DNA from: Gemmata sp051859125
Lineage (GTDB): Bacteria > Planctomycetota > Planctomycetia > Gemmatales > Gemmataceae
Length of the DNA: 64,000 bases
Direction: 5' to 3'
Assembly (NCBI RefSeq): GCF_051859125.1
Contig: NZ_JBHYGG010000157.1
Location: 1 to 64,000, forward strand
Shown: in pieces, positions 1 to 8,969 of the stretch
How positions within the stretch are numbered: position 1 is the first letter of the stretch
How the letters are laid out: every line of letters begins with the position of its first letter
Translations under genes and position numbers: made by a program
The notes under the pieces: generated by a model
The model's input: the letters and a program-made list of their open reading frames with translations, nothing else
Told to the model about the DNA's origin: nothing
Database searches by the model: none

Positions 1-96
1 TCCCTACAAACCCAGAGCCTGCATCTGGTAGGGGCCGCCCTCCGTGGCGGCCCGCCACCTACTTCCTGCGGATCTCGTCGAGTGCCGAACAGCGTG

Positions 97-1134
97 ATGA
101 CCCGATACACCCTCGTCCCGGTTGTTCTGCTCCTCGCGCTGTGGGGGCGCACGGCGCTCTACGCCGTCGATCAGGCCGAGTTCGTGTACGTCACCCGGTT
201 CGGCGACCCCGTCGTCGTTCACGACGGCGCGACCGACGCCGGGCTGCACGCGAAGCTCCCGTGGCCCGTCGACTCGGTGCAGCGGATCGACCGCCGCATC
301 CAGTCGATCGACCTGCCGGCCGTCGAGGTGCTCACCCGCGACCGCGCCCGCGACGCCGCCCAGCAGACCGTCGGCTCGACCCTGACCGTGGACGCCACGA
401 TCGTCTGGAAGGTGCCCGACGCGGCGGCCGCCGACCAGTTCTTCCGCACCGTGCGAACGCCCGAGCAGGCGAAGAAGATCCTCGGGCCGCTCGTGAACGG
501 CCGACTGTCGGCGGTCGTCAGCACGGTTCCGATCGAGACGCTCATCGACGTGGTGGACGTGCAGACCGCGGCCGCGGGCGTCGCCGGCGTCGCGGCGGTG
601 CTGCCGGGCGACGCGGTGTTCCGGGCCGCCGACGCGAGGGTGATCGACGAGCGCGTCGAGCGCGTCCGCCAGCGGCTCCTCGGCAGCGACGGCGCGACCG
701 ACGGCCTGCGGGAGCGGGCACGGGCCGAGTACGGCATCGAGGTCGTGGACGTGCGCGTCCGCCGGTTCAGCTACCCCGAGGCGGTGCGGGCGAAGATCGC
801 CGAGCGGATCCGCAGCGAGCGAGACAAGAAGGCCGCCGACTACGAGAGCGAGGGCCGCCGGCGCGCCGCCGACATCACCACCGACGCCGACCGCGCGGCC
901 CGCACCGTCGAGGCCGACGCGCGGGCGAGGAAGACCGTGATCGAGGGGACGGCGAACGCCGAGGCGAAGCGCATCCTCGCGCAGGCGTGGGCGCAGGACC
1001 GCGAGTTCTACCTGTTCCTCCAGAACCTCCGCGCGTTCCAGCGGATGATGGAGAACACCCGCGACGTGTGGCTGCTGAGCACGAAGAACCCGCTGCTCCG
1101 CCCGCTCGCGGGGCCGCCGACGCCGCAGAAGTAA
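97..1134 (+). CDS. hflC: SPFH/band 7 protein, HflC-like
   Basis: Membrane-anchored SPFH (stomatin/prohibitin) protein, best matched to HflC, the partner of HflK in the complex that restrains the FtsH protease. One N-terminal membrane helix (about residues 4-22) is followed by the typical entry VTRFGDPV and the SPFH core, then an Ala/Arg/Glu-rich coiled coil (about 230-300). The ATG at 97 puts the helix right at the N terminus, as in HflC; an in-frame GTG at 82 with a GGA 9 bases upstream is an alternative start. The next gene follows after 14 bases and is the HflK-like partner, so the two are probably one operon. Order here is C before K, the reverse of Escherichia coli. It could also be another SPFH subtype; direct FtsH control is inferred from family only. 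Confidence 0.8.
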   Translation: MTRYTLVPVVLLLALWGRTALYAVDQAEFVYVTRFGDPVVVHDGATDAGLHAKLPWPVDSVQRIDRRIQSIDLPAVEVLTRDRARDAAQQTVGSTLTVDATIVWKVPDAAAADQFFRTVRTPEQAKKILGPLVNGRLSAVVSTVPIETLIDVVDVQTAAAGVAGVAAVLPGDAVFRAADARVIDERVERVRQRLLGSDGATDGLRERARAEYGIEVVDVRVRRFSYPEAVRAKIAERIRSERDKKAADYESEGRRRAADITTDADRAARTVEADARARKTVIEGTANAEAKRILAQAWAQDREFYLFLQNLRAFQRMMENTRDVWLLSTKNPLLRPLAGPPTPQK

Positions 1135-1148
1135 CCACGGGCCGCTTG

Positions 1149-2096
1149 ATGTTCCGCCTCCGCTACCTCCTGCTCGTCGCCCTCGCGGCGTACCTCCTCA
1201 CCGGCGTGTCGCAGGTGTCGCCGGAGGAGCGCGTCGTCGTGCGGCGGTTCGGGAAGGTGGTCGCGCGGCCCGGCCCCGGGCTGTGGGTCGGGCTCCCGTG
1301 GGGCGTCGACCGCGTCGACCGCGTCCCCGTTCGCACGGCGCTCCAGCTCACCGTCGGGTACGACCAGCAGACCGCCTCCGACGCCCCGGGCACGCCGCCG
1401 GGCCAGTTCCTCACCGGCGACCAGAACCTCGTCAACGTGCAACTCGTCCTCGACTACGCCATCGGCGAGACGGACGCGGACCTCGACGACTTCGTGAACC
1501 ACCGCGACGCCGTAGACGCCACGCTGTCGCGCATCACCGAAGCCGCGGCCGCCGAGTGGGTCGCCGGCCGCGGGGTGGACCGCGTCCTCATCACCGGGAA
1601 CGCGGCGCTGCCGGCGTGGGTCGCGGCCCGCGTCGCCGAGCGGCTCCCCGAGTACCACCTCGGCGTGCGGCTCCAGCGGGTGAGCGTCGGCTACCTCGCG
1701 CCGCCGGAAGAGGTCCGGGCCGCGTTCGAGGCCGTCACCCAGGCGCAGGCCGGCATCCGCACCCGCGAGTTCCAGGCGCTTCAAGAGAAGGAACTGCGGG
1801 AGCGGCAGTCCGACGCGCTGCGCTACAAGCTCGGGCAGGAGGCCGAAGAGTCCCGCGAGTCGCAACTGCGCCAGGCGCGGGCCGAGGCCGCGGCGTTCCT
1901 CGACGAACTCGCCGCGCACCGCGAGGTCGCGAGGAACAACCCGGACTCGCTCGCGGTGGTGTGGTGGGCCGAGATGAGCAAGGCGCTAGAGTCGCTGGAG
2001 GCCCGCGGCGGCCGGGTGCGGCCGCTCGACCAGCACCTCCAGAACGGCGAGTTGAACCTGACCGAGTTCGTGCCGACGCCCGGCCCGCGGCGCTAG
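1149..2096 (+). CDS. hflK: SPFH/band 7 protein, HflK-like
   Basis: Second SPFH protein of the pair, 315 residues. An N-terminal membrane helix (MFRLRYLLLVALAAYLLTG) leads into the segment EERVVVRRFGKVV and a long stretch resembling the HflK core, including LTGDQNLVNVQLVLDYAI, which matches the HflK pattern of a declared 'new' beta strand after a Thr-Gly-Asp turn. A charged coiled coil rich in Glu, Gln and Arg fills residues 190-270. The gene lacks the glycine-rich N-terminal tail of proteobacterial HflK. It starts 14 bases after the HflC-like gene. By family the pair would form a membrane ring around FtsH; no ftsH is seen here. Confidence 0.78.
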   Translation: MFRLRYLLLVALAAYLLTGVSQVSPEERVVVRRFGKVVARPGPGLWVGLPWGVDRVDRVPVRTALQLTVGYDQQTASDAPGTPPGQFLTGDQNLVNVQLVLDYAIGETDADLDDFVNHRDAVDATLSRITEAAAAEWVAGRGVDRVLITGNAALPAWVAARVAERLPEYHLGVRLQRVSVGYLAPPEEVRAAFEAVTQAQAGIRTREFQALQEKELRERQSDALRYKLGQEAEESRESQLRQARAEAAAFLDELAAHREVARNNPDSLAVVWWAEMSKALESLEARGGRVRPLDQHLQNGELNLTEFVPTPGPRR

Positions 2097-2133
2097 CACA
2101 AACGAGACAGTACCTTGGTAGAAAGGGTCGTGA

Positions 2134-2457
2134 ATGCGGTTTACAGTGCGTGTCCGCGGTCACAACTTCCTCATCCCGGTCGACGGCGAATCGGACCCGC
2201 GTCCGCACAGCTTCTTTACCCAAGTCGATGTGGAAGCTGACAACGAGGAAGGGGCCGAGACGGCTGCAATCCAGCTTCTTCGGCAAACGCAAAAGCTCCG
2301 CGATCTCGTCCGCAACACCCGGGACGATCCGCCCCGCATGGATGTCGAAGGGCTGTGTGAGTACGAGTCCGGGCCGGTGCCGCCACTCGCCGTTGAGCCG
2401 TCATTCATCTGGTTTCCAGATGACGGCACCGATGACTCTGACGGAGAGCGCCAGTAG
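2134..2457 (+). CDS. Hypothetical protein, 107 aa
   Basis: Small soluble acidic protein that I do not recognise. It starts at an ATG preceded by a purine-rich GAAAGGG about 6 bases upstream. It has no signal peptide, no membrane helix and no cysteine pair; there is one Cys near residue 75. The N-terminal part (FTVRVRGHNFLIPV) looks like a beta-rich core, followed by a Glu/Ala-rich helix and an acidic tail ending in DDGTDDSDGERQ. It stands alone between the HflK-like gene (37 bases upstream) and the convergent lipoprotein gene, so context gives no function. Codon use resembles its neighbours but is slightly less GC-rich. Confidence 0.7.
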   Translation: MRFTVRVRGHNFLIPVDGESDPRPHSFFTQVDVEADNEEGAETAAIQLLRQTQKLRDLVRNTRDDPPRMDVEGLCEYESGPVPPLAVEPSFIWFPDDGTDDSDGERQ

Positions 2458-2495
2458 CCCACCTTGGTGACACGGCGGTCGGCGGGGAACGCGGC

Positions 2496-3254
2496 TCACT
2501 CCCGCACGGTGAGCGCCGGCCCCAGCCCGGTCGGCGTGACGGCCGTGCGCGCCACGGTGCGCTCGGCGTCGGCGGCGCGGCGGTTCCCGGTGCGGTCGTA
2601 GGCCTCGGCGAGCCAGTGCCGCACCTCGGGGTCGTCCGGCCCGATCTCGCGCGCCTCGCGCAGCGCCTTCAGCGCCTTGCACGCCATCTCCTCGCAGAAC
2701 CCCGCGTCCCGCTCGGGCAGCTCGTCCTGCTCTGCCGTGAGGAGGAGCAGGCCGACGCCGCGGTGGAGCACCTCGCCGAAGCGGTCGCCGTCGCGCTGGG
2801 CGATCTCCATGAGCCGCGTGTGCGCGTGGACGACCTGCTTCTTCGCGGGGCCGGTCAACCGCCGGGCTTCGGCGGCAAACTGCTCGAAGTGGACCCGCGC
2901 CGCGTCGTCCCGCCCGAGCCGCAGGTACAGTTCCGCGAGTTGTACGCGGAACATCACCTGCTCGGGGTGCCCGCGGACGTGCGCCTCCAGGTGGGGGGCG
3001 GCGCTCGCGTGGTCGCCCCGAGACAGGCAATCCGCGGCGAGTGACAGGGCGTCTTGAGGCGTTTCGGGCTCTTGCGGCGGCTGCGGGGCCGGAACCCGGG
3101 CCGCCACGGGCACGATTCCCGGGGGCGGGGCCGCGGCCCGCAGCGGCACCCGCGCGGGCGGAGCGCCCGGCTCCGGCGGCGGCGCGGGCGCGGTCTTCAG
3201 CGACTCACACCCGCCGAACGCGACGACCCCAACGAGTGCCCAGCGGCGCACCAT
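2496..3254 (-). CDS. TPR-containing lipoprotein
   Basis: Predicted lipoprotein of 252 residues. The N terminus MVRRWALVGVVAFGGC is a short signal peptide with Cys16 as the lipidation site, followed by a Pro/Ala-rich linker to about residue 70. Residues 75-240 are built of tetratricopeptide-like helical pairs (for example ALSLAADCLSRGDHASAAPHL and AELYLRLGRDDAARVHFEQF), with a final unit PEVRHWLAEAYDRTGNRRAA. TPR domains usually bind other proteins, so a scaffolding role at the membrane is the most that can be said. It lies between a convergent unknown gene and the sigma factor gene and shares no obvious operon. Confidence 0.8.
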   Translation of the reverse strand: MVRRWALVGVVAFGGCESLKTAPAPPPEPGAPPARVPLRAAAPPPGIVPVAARVPAPQPPQEPETPQDALSLAADCLSRGDHASAAPHLEAHVRGHPEQVMFRVQLAELYLRLGRDDAARVHFEQFAAEARRLTGPAKKQVVHAHTRLMEIAQRDGDRFGEVLHRGVGLLLLTAEQDELPERDAGFCEEMACKALKALREAREIGPDDPEVRHWLAEAYDRTGNRRAADAERTVARTAVTPTGLGPALTVRE

Positions 3255-3385
3255 GCCGACCTCCCGCGCAGGTTACGCGAGGTAGATCGACTACGCGGGT
3301 TCGGCGGGGTGACGGGAACGGGGCGGATGGGGAACGTGCCGCGCGAAGATGGGCAAGCCGGCCGGGTTGTTCTGCTTAAACGCTC

Positions 3386-3425
3386 GAGCCGCGGCCGGAG
3401 GGGGTGCCCCCTCCGCCCGCGGCTC
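3386..3425 (-). terminator. Hairpin after sigma factor gene
   Basis: A strong GC hairpin, arms GAGCCGCGG...CCGCGGCTC with a near-complete inner stem and a short loop, lies 19 bases beyond the sigma factor stop codon on the minus strand. It is followed by a TTTAAG stretch, so it fits an intrinsic terminator of that gene. Confidence 0.6.
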
Positions 3426-3443
3426 CTCGATACGGTAGGGCAA

Positions 3444-4280
3444 TCAGTCGCAGCTCAGGCTCTCGCTCAGCTTCGCGAGGGCCTCGCTCTCGATCTGGCG
3501 GACCCGCTCGCGGGTCAGGTTCAGGCACTCGCCGATCTCCTTGAGCGTCTTCGGCTCCTCGTCGTCGAGCCCGAACCGCATCCGCAGGACGGTCGCCTCG
3601 CGCTTGTCCATCTTGTCGAGCAGGTGCATCACCTGCTTCAGGTCGTCGGTCTCGACCATCTCCATGTCGGGCGTCTTGGACCGGCCGTCCATGAGCATCT
3701 CGTCGATACTCCACCCCTGCTCGCCCTGGTCCGACTGCGGCGCCGCGTTGTACACGCGGATCGCCTTCTTGATGATGTTGAGCTTCTTCTTCGGCAGCCC
3801 GAGGAGCTTGGCGACCTCCTCGTGGGTCGGGGCGCGGCCGAGTTCGTCGGTCAGCTTGTTCGTCGCCCGCCGCCACTTCGCCAGCAGCTCGACCATGTAC
3901 GCCGGGATGCGGATCGTCTTCGCCGTGTTCACCAGCGCCCGCTTGATGCTCTGCTTGATCCAGTAGCTCGCGTAGGTGCTGAACCGGGTGCCCATCACCG
4001 GGTCGAACCCCTCGACGGCGCGGAGCAGGCCGAGGTTCCCCTCCTCGATGAGGTCCTGGAGGGCGAGCCCCTTGCCGGTGTACCCGCGGGCGATGTTCAC
4101 CACGAGCCGCAGGTTGGCGCGGACCATCTGGTCCCGGGCCTCGGTGTCGCCGACCGCGATCTTCCGCGCGAGGTCCTTCTCCTGGTCCGCGGACAGCAGG
4201 GCCGTCTCGTTGATCTCCCGGAGGTACGTCTCCAGCGGCGATTGGACCACGTCCGGGCGGTAGCGGCGGAGTCGCGACAT
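3444..4280 (-). CDS. RNA polymerase sigma factor, sigma-70 group 2 (RpoD-like)
   Basis: A 278-residue sigma-70 factor with regions 1.2 (SPLETYLREINETALL), 2 (NLRLVVNIARGYTGKGLAL, then TRFSTYASYWIKQSIKRAL), 3 and 4 (LKEIGECLNLTRERVRQIE), in that order. It lacks region 1.1 and the long non-conserved insert of primary sigma factors, so it is a group 2 (SigB/RpoS-like) factor. I place the start at the ATG of MSRLRRYRP because AGGATGG lies about 9 bases upstream; an ATG three codons earlier has its AGG directly abutting. The region 2.4 and 4.2 sequences are intact, so it should recognise ordinary -10/-35 promoters. No anti-sigma gene adjoins it. Confidence 0.92.
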   Translation of the reverse strand: MSRLRRYRPDVVQSPLETYLREINETALLSADQEKDLARKIAVGDTEARDQMVRANLRLVVNIARGYTGKGLALQDLIEEGNLGLLRAVEGFDPVMGTRFSTYASYWIKQSIKRALVNTAKTIRIPAYMVELLAKWRRATNKLTDELGRAPTHEEVAKLLGLPKKKLNIIKKAIRVYNAAPQSDQGEQGWSIDEMLMDGRSKTPDMEMVETDDLKQVMHLLDKMDKREATVLRMRFGLDDEEPKTLKEIGECLNLTRERVRQIESEALAKLSESLSCD

Positions 4281-4627
4281 GAGAGCCATCCTGTCAACTG
4301 AGTTACCGGCGTCGGTCGCGCGGGGTCGGCGTCTTGCCCCTGTCAGACCCGCCATCCGGTCTGACCCACTCGGGCCGCACGCGACGGGTGACTCCCGCCA
4401 CTGGTTGTGCCCGCAAGAACGTATCGACCGCTGAAACGATAACCTGGATAAAGGTGGTACGGGAACTCATGACCGGAAGGAAAAAGCGACCGATACCGAC
4501 CGTACAGCACGCACAACCGGAACGCAGGGCCTGGGACCGATGGGAGCCGACCTCGGGCGGGCCGTGCGGCGGACCGGTGGTAGCGGTTCTGCGGCGTCTT
4601 TAGGATATCGGACGGCCGTGTCGAACT
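4281..4627. other. Intergenic stretch, 347 bases
   Basis: Upstream region of the sigma factor gene and downstream region of the ABC permease gene. It must hold the sigma gene promoter, but I could not fix a convincing -35/-10 pair. A small inverted repeat GTCAGACC...GGTCTGAC lies at about 4347-4370. Nothing else stands out. Confidence 0.5.
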
Positions 4628-6211
4628 TCAATGGTTTTCCCGATTTGCCGCAGATTGGGCCCGGAAATTCCAGGGGACCAGCAGTGCCGCGGCCGCGAGG
4701 ACCGCGACCTGCAACAGACACATCGCCGCAACCGTCGCGTCGGCCCCGTAGTGCATCGCGTCGAACAGGTCGCCCGCGAACGTCCGCCGCCCCGGCGGCT
4801 GCACCAGCTTCGTGGCCACCACCTCGCCGAGCGCGAGGAGCGCGACCGCGGCGGCCGCGAGCCGCACCGCCCGGCGGGTCGCGGGACCGATCACGTCGCG
4901 GCGCGCGGCGAGCGGTCCGCCGTCGAGTTGCGCGGCCTCGACCAGTTCATGCGGAACCGCCTGCACCGCCGGCCACAAAATCGCCACCGCAACCGGGAAG
5001 AACTTCACGACGGCCGCCCACACGGGCGCGACCGGCGACGGTTGGTCGTACAGCAGCGCCCGGAGCGGGGCGAACGCCGCGTCGGGACCGAGGACCGCGT
5101 CTTCGAGGGCCACGAGCGCCGCGATGAGTGCCTTCAGCCCCAGGCCGATCAACGGGGCCGGGGTCACCCACGCGATTGCGGTGAAGGCCAGGAGCACTTG
5201 CGCCGCGGGCCGCGACTCCCGCGAACGCACGCACGCGGCGAGCGCGAGCCGGGCCGCGACGAGCCCGGCGACCGCGGCCCACGCCCCACTCGATGCGAGC
5301 GTGCCGCCGTGGGTTCGCGCGACGCGGGCGAACTGCCCGGCGTCGCCGGTTCGCACGACCAGACCCGCGAGCGGCACCCCGACCAGCACCAGCGCGCCGA
5401 GCCACGCGGCGCGCGCCAGCGGCCCGCCCCCCACCGGGTCGGCCCGCGGTCCCGGCGGGGCGACGGGTGCCCGGAGCGCCGCGCCGCGCCGCAGGACCAC
5501 GCCCGCACCGACCGCCGCCGCGAGCCACGCCGGGAGCGTCACCGCGACCGCGGCTGCCACGCCCGCCGGGTTGCCGACGAGCTGAAAGTACACCTCCTCG
5601 GCGAACGTCCGCACCATGAACAGGTCCGTGACGGCCGACTCGGTGAACGCCAGCACCGCGACCCAGCACGCCCCTGCGAGCGCCGCGGCCCGGACCCGCG
5701 GCCACAGCACCCACCGCCGCACCGCGCGGCGGCCGCCGAGGAGCCGCGCGTCGTCTTCGAGCCGCGGGTCGGTCGTGCGGAGCGCGAGCCCGACGACCGC
5801 CGCCACCCACGGGATCCCCGCGACGCCGTGGACCCACGCGGCCGGCAGCAGGCCGAGCGCCCACGGCCGCCACCCGCCCGCGTCGGGGAGCGCCGCGACG
5901 CGGAACACGGCCTGCCACGCGGCGGCGTACACCGGCAGCGGGACCACGAGCCCGAGGACCACGAGGCCGCGGAGCACCACTCGCCCCGCGCCGCGGCCGC
6001 GTTCGACAGCGACGGCCGCGGCGGTCCCGAGCGGGACCGCGACGAGCACCGCACCCGCGGCGAGGGCGAGCGTGTTCAGGACCAGGGGGGTCGCGCGGGG
6101 CGCTTCGAAAAGGGCGGCGAACCCGGCGGGGCGCGCGGCGAGTTCGGCGACCGGGAACGCGAGGGGCGCGGCGAGCAGGAGAGCGGCCAGCAGGCGGAGC
6201 GCCGGCTTCAT
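4628..6211 (-). CDS. ABC transporter permease, two-domain iron/thiamine type
   Basis: Integral membrane protein of 527 residues with about twelve hydrophobic helices arranged as two permease halves. This is the layout of the FbpB/AfuB (ferric iron) and ThiP permeases, where one chain supplies both membrane domains. The EAA-type cytoplasmic loop is recognisable in the second half (PHELVEAAQLDGGPLAAR). The start is put at MKPALRLLAALLLAAP because the helix begins there. Neither the ATP-binding subunit nor the periplasmic binding protein is in the flanks, so this permease is separated from its partners or they lie elsewhere. Substrate is not decidable from the permease alone; iron is the commonest in this subfamily. 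Confidence 0.82.
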   Translation of the reverse strand: MKPALRLLAALLLAAPLAFPVAELAARPAGFAALFEAPRATPLVLNTLALAAGAVLVAVPLGTAAAVAVERGRGAGRVVLRGLVVLGLVVPLPVYAAAWQAVFRVAALPDAGGWRPWALGLLPAAWVHGVAGIPWVAAVVGLALRTTDPRLEDDARLLGGRRAVRRWVLWPRVRAAALAGACWVAVLAFTESAVTDLFMVRTFAEEVYFQLVGNPAGVAAAVAVTLPAWLAAAVGAGVVLRRGAALRAPVAPPGPRADPVGGGPLARAAWLGALVLVGVPLAGLVVRTGDAGQFARVARTHGGTLASSGAWAAVAGLVAARLALAACVRSRESRPAAQVLLAFTAIAWVTPAPLIGLGLKALIAALVALEDAVLGPDAAFAPLRALLYDQPSPVAPVWAAVVKFFPVAVAILWPAVQAVPHELVEAAQLDGGPLAARRDVIGPATRRAVRLAAAAVALLALGEVVATKLVQPPGRRTFAGDLFDAMHYGADATVAAMCLLQVAVLAAAALLVPWNFRAQSAANRENH

Positions 6212-6343
6212 ACGCACCACTGCTGTGTTGAAATGTCGGCGAGCGGCGCGGCGCCCGCCGCCGGTTGGGCCGCGCACCGGGCGGACGCGCCTCTCACCGG
6301 AACCCCGCCGTCGGCTCGACCGGCAGCTAATCCCGCCGCCGGG

Positions 6344-8056
6344 TCATTCCTTCTTCGGCTCGGCGTCGCTCTTGGGCATCGCGCCGTCGCCCTTGGGGCC
6401 GCCCTCGACGGCGCCCCTTGGGGTCGCGTTCACCGTGGGCTCGGGGCACACCCGCACGGGCCGGGCGTACTTCGCGCTCGTGTCCCGCAGGCACACGATC
6501 AGCCCGTTGTCGGCCGCAAGGTAGATGCGGTCCGACGCGGTGTTCGTGACGTTGATGTTGAACTCGCTCAGGTTGATGCCGGCCAGCGGCGCGGACCGGA
6601 GCGTCTTGGTACCGGTCGGCCGCTTGGCGTCGAACACCAGCAGGTTCCCGAGCCGGTCGCGGACGTAGACGAACTCCTGGTTCGCGGCGATGAGGCGGTC
6701 GGCCGACTCGTCGGACCGCCACACGAGGTCGCCGTTGGACCGGCTCACGCACACGACCCCGGAGTGGTCCCCGTGGGCGTACACGAACTTGTCGGTGACG
6801 AACGGCTGGTGGTTGGCGATGCCGCCGACCGGCGCGCGCCACAGGACGTTCGCGCCGCCGCCGATGCTGCCGCTCGCCCCCTCGACGGCGACGACGTACC
6901 CGGACCCGAGCGGGACGTAGGACGTCAGCCCGGCGCGGCCCGGCGGGGCGCTGATCGGGTCGGCCAGTTGCTGGACGACCTCCGTCTTCTTGTCCCGCTT
7001 GTTCAGGGCCAGGAGCGACTGAGTGCCGGTCACCGCCCACACGCGGGTCGGCGTCAGGAACGGGGGGAACAGGACCCGGGTTGTCAGCCCGTACTCCCAC
7101 CGCATCGGCGGGCCGACGGCCCGCGGCCGCAGGTCGCCGAGGGCCATCGACGCCGCAAGCGACGGGGGGATCACGCCCAGGGACGCGGTCCGCTGGATGT
7201 CCTGCTGGAAGTCGTTCCGCAGGCGGTACGGCTGGCGGAGCGACGGCAGGATGGTGATCGAGGGGGCGGGCGACTCGCTGTCCAGCGTGTACGGCGGGGA
7301 GACCTTCGACAGGATGTTCAGCGACGGGGTCCGGCTCCCGGCGGCGCCGCCGACCGGGGCCTCCACCGAGCGGGCCGCCGCGCGGCCCGGGTCGAACACG
7401 TCGGGTACCGTCGTGCGGTACATGTGCTCGGGGGCGTACCGGGTCACGAGCCGGTCCACCGGGTTCACGGCCCTCGGGTCCTTCGCGGCCGGCTTGTTCG
7501 GGTCCGCGGCCGGGGCGCTGATGGCGATGGGCCGGAGCACGTCGAACACCGCGATCCGGTGGGTGCCGGTGTTGCCGGTCCGCAGCCCCAGCACGCAGTA
7601 CACGCCCGTTTCATCGGCCGCCGGGCCGACCGTGGCCGGCGCGCCGACGTCGTGGACGTACTCGACCACGCCGGTGTACCGGTGGAAGCAGTGCAGCTTG
7701 GTGACGTTCATGACGTACACGAACTGCGAGTTCGTCGCGACCGGGTACGTGTTCGCGTAGTCCTTGTCGCCGAGCTGGGCGAACCACTGGAGCTGTCCGG
7801 TCACCGCGTCGCCGGCGACGAGCAGCCCGGTTCGCGTCTGGATGAAGATCTGGTCGTCGACGAGCTGGATCTGGGTGAGCGAGTCCCGCCGGCCCGCGAC
7901 CGGGATGTTGGCGGTCCACTCGATCTTGAGGTTCAGCCGCTCCAGGGCCGCCTTGTCGGGCGGGACGGCCCTCGAGTAGACGTTGTTGACCTGCGCCGGG
8001 GCCGCGGTTGCGGCGGCCAAGACGAGGAAGAGTACGGTTGCCGAGCGGTGCCACAT
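6344..8056 (-). CDS. Secreted PQQ-like beta-propeller protein
   Basis: A 570-residue exported protein with a clean signal peptide (MWHRSATVLFLVLAAATAAPAQ). The body is a series of propeller blades with the PQQ-repeat look, for example LLVAGDAVTGQLQWFAQLGD, VVCVSRSNGDLVWRSDES and LLVFDAKRPTGTKTLRSAPL, concentrated at residues 60-150 and 330-520. A Pro/Ala-rich middle section (about 200-280) has lower order. The repeats read out like BamB or the non-catalytic planctomycete PQQ proteins rather than an alcohol dehydrogenase: I see no vicinal disulfide or calcium-binding motif. The likely role is a protein-protein scaffold in the periplasm. The gene is monocistronic by spacing. Confidence 0.8.
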   Translation of the reverse strand: MWHRSATVLFLVLAAATAAPAQVNNVYSRAVPPDKAALERLNLKIEWTANIPVAGRRDSLTQIQLVDDQIFIQTRTGLLVAGDAVTGQLQWFAQLGDKDYANTYPVATNSQFVYVMNVTKLHCFHRYTGVVEYVHDVGAPATVGPAADETGVYCVLGLRTGNTGTHRIAVFDVLRPIAISAPAADPNKPAAKDPRAVNPVDRLVTRYAPEHMYRTTVPDVFDPGRAAARSVEAPVGGAAGSRTPSLNILSKVSPPYTLDSESPAPSITILPSLRQPYRLRNDFQQDIQRTASLGVIPPSLAASMALGDLRPRAVGPPMRWEYGLTTRVLFPPFLTPTRVWAVTGTQSLLALNKRDKKTEVVQQLADPISAPPGRAGLTSYVPLGSGYVVAVEGASGSIGGGANVLWRAPVGGIANHQPFVTDKFVYAHGDHSGVVCVSRSNGDLVWRSDESADRLIAANQEFVYVRDRLGNLLVFDAKRPTGTKTLRSAPLAGINLSEFNINVTNTASDRIYLAADNGLIVCLRDTSAKYARPVRVCPEPTVNATPRGAVEGGPKGDGAMPKSDAEPKKE

Positions 8057-8188
8057 GGTGAAGGCTCCGGGCGCGGGGCGGCGATGATTCCCCTCAGTTT
8101 AACACGCCGCCCCGGGCGGGTGGAACGACTTACCCGCGGGCGGCGGGTAATAAGTGGGGCGAGCGTGCCGGCGGCGCGGGTTGCGCGG

Positions 8189-8701
8189 TCACTTCTTCCC
8201 CTGTTCCCGCTTCCGCCGGAAGAAATCCGTCAACACGGCCCCGCACCGGTCGGCCAATACCCCGCCGAGGACGACGGCCCGGTGGTTGAGCCGCGGGTCG
8301 GTCGGGATGCGGAACAGCGTGTCGCACGCGCCGGCCTTGGGGTCGGTCGCGCCGTACACGACCATCGACACGCGGCCGTTCACGACCGCCCCGGCGCACA
8401 TGGCGCACGGCTCCAGGGTGACGTACAGGATGCACCGGTCGAGCCGCCACGACTTCAGCGCGTTGCCGGCCTGGGTGATGGCGACGATCTCGGCGTGGGC
8501 GGTCGGGTCGTGGAGCTGCTCGCGCTGATTGTGGGCCAGGCCGATCACGCCCCGCTCGGGGTGGACGACCAGCGCCCCGACGGGCACCTCGTCCTCGGCC
8601 GCGGCGACCTCGGCCTCGGCCAGGCACATCTCCATGTGGTGGACGTGGAACGGGTGCGCCGGGTTGGTGAACGCCAGGTCGAACGGGTTGAACGGGTCCA
8701 T
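8189..8701 (-). CDS. tadA: tRNA-specific adenosine deaminase TadA-like
   Basis: Cytidine/deoxycytidylate deaminase-fold zinc enzyme of 170 residues. The zinc and catalytic residues are visible: His69 and Glu71 in TAHAEIVAI, and Cys99/Cys102 in EPCAMCAGA. These and the surrounding PVGALVV and DPRLNHRAVV segments match TadA, which converts A34 to inosine in tRNA-Arg(ACG). Compared with E. coli TadA it carries about twenty extra residues at the N terminus (MDPFNPFDLAFTNPAHPF), a common feature of planctomycete copies. A guanine deaminase of the same fold is the main alternative, but the motif set favours TadA. Confidence 0.85.
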   Translation of the reverse strand: MDPFNPFDLAFTNPAHPFHVHHMEMCLAEAEVAAAEDEVPVGALVVHPERGVIGLAHNQREQLHDPTAHAEIVAITQAGNALKSWRLDRCILYVTLEPCAMCAGAVVNGRVSMVVYGATDPKAGACDTLFRIPTDPRLNHRAVVLGGVLADRCGAVLTDFFRRKREQGKK

Positions 8702-8733
8702 GACGGGTGACGGGTGGCAGAAAGAGAAGAGAG

Positions 8734-8950
8734 TTATCCACAGATTACGCAGATGGACACAGATTAAGAATCAGCGGAGGGTTTTGAAGCCGCGGGTGCG
8801 GCGACCCCTGGTCCGGGGTGGTTCGCGATGCTCCGGGGACCAGGGGTTTGCCCGAAGCAGGCCGCACCCCTGGTTACCATCCGCCGCCCCTCCGGGGCTA
8901 CAGCCGCCCTCTGTCCTCTAATCTGTGTCTTCTGCGTAATCTGCGGATAA
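8734..8950. repeat. Long imperfect inverted repeat with inner palindrome
   Basis: Outer arms TTATCCACAGATTACGCAGA (starting 8734, about 33 bases) and its near-complement ending TCTGCGTAATCTGCGGATAA (8919-8950) enclose about 150 bases. Inside is a second perfect pair, CCCCTGGTCC (8805-8814) and GGACCAGGGG (8837-8846). Fills the whole gap between tadA and lexA. A single related arm (CTGCGTAATCTGCGGGTAA) occurs at about 41242-41262. Confidence 0.8.
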
Positions 8951-8969
8951 TACTCCGCCCGCTCCGAGG

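Noticed and set aside
4631..8710. A 1359-codon open frame on the plus strand opposite the ABC permease, PQQ and tadA genes
   Set aside because: It is Arg/Gly/Pro/His-rich antisense of real genes, as expected at this GC content, with no domain and no conserved pattern.
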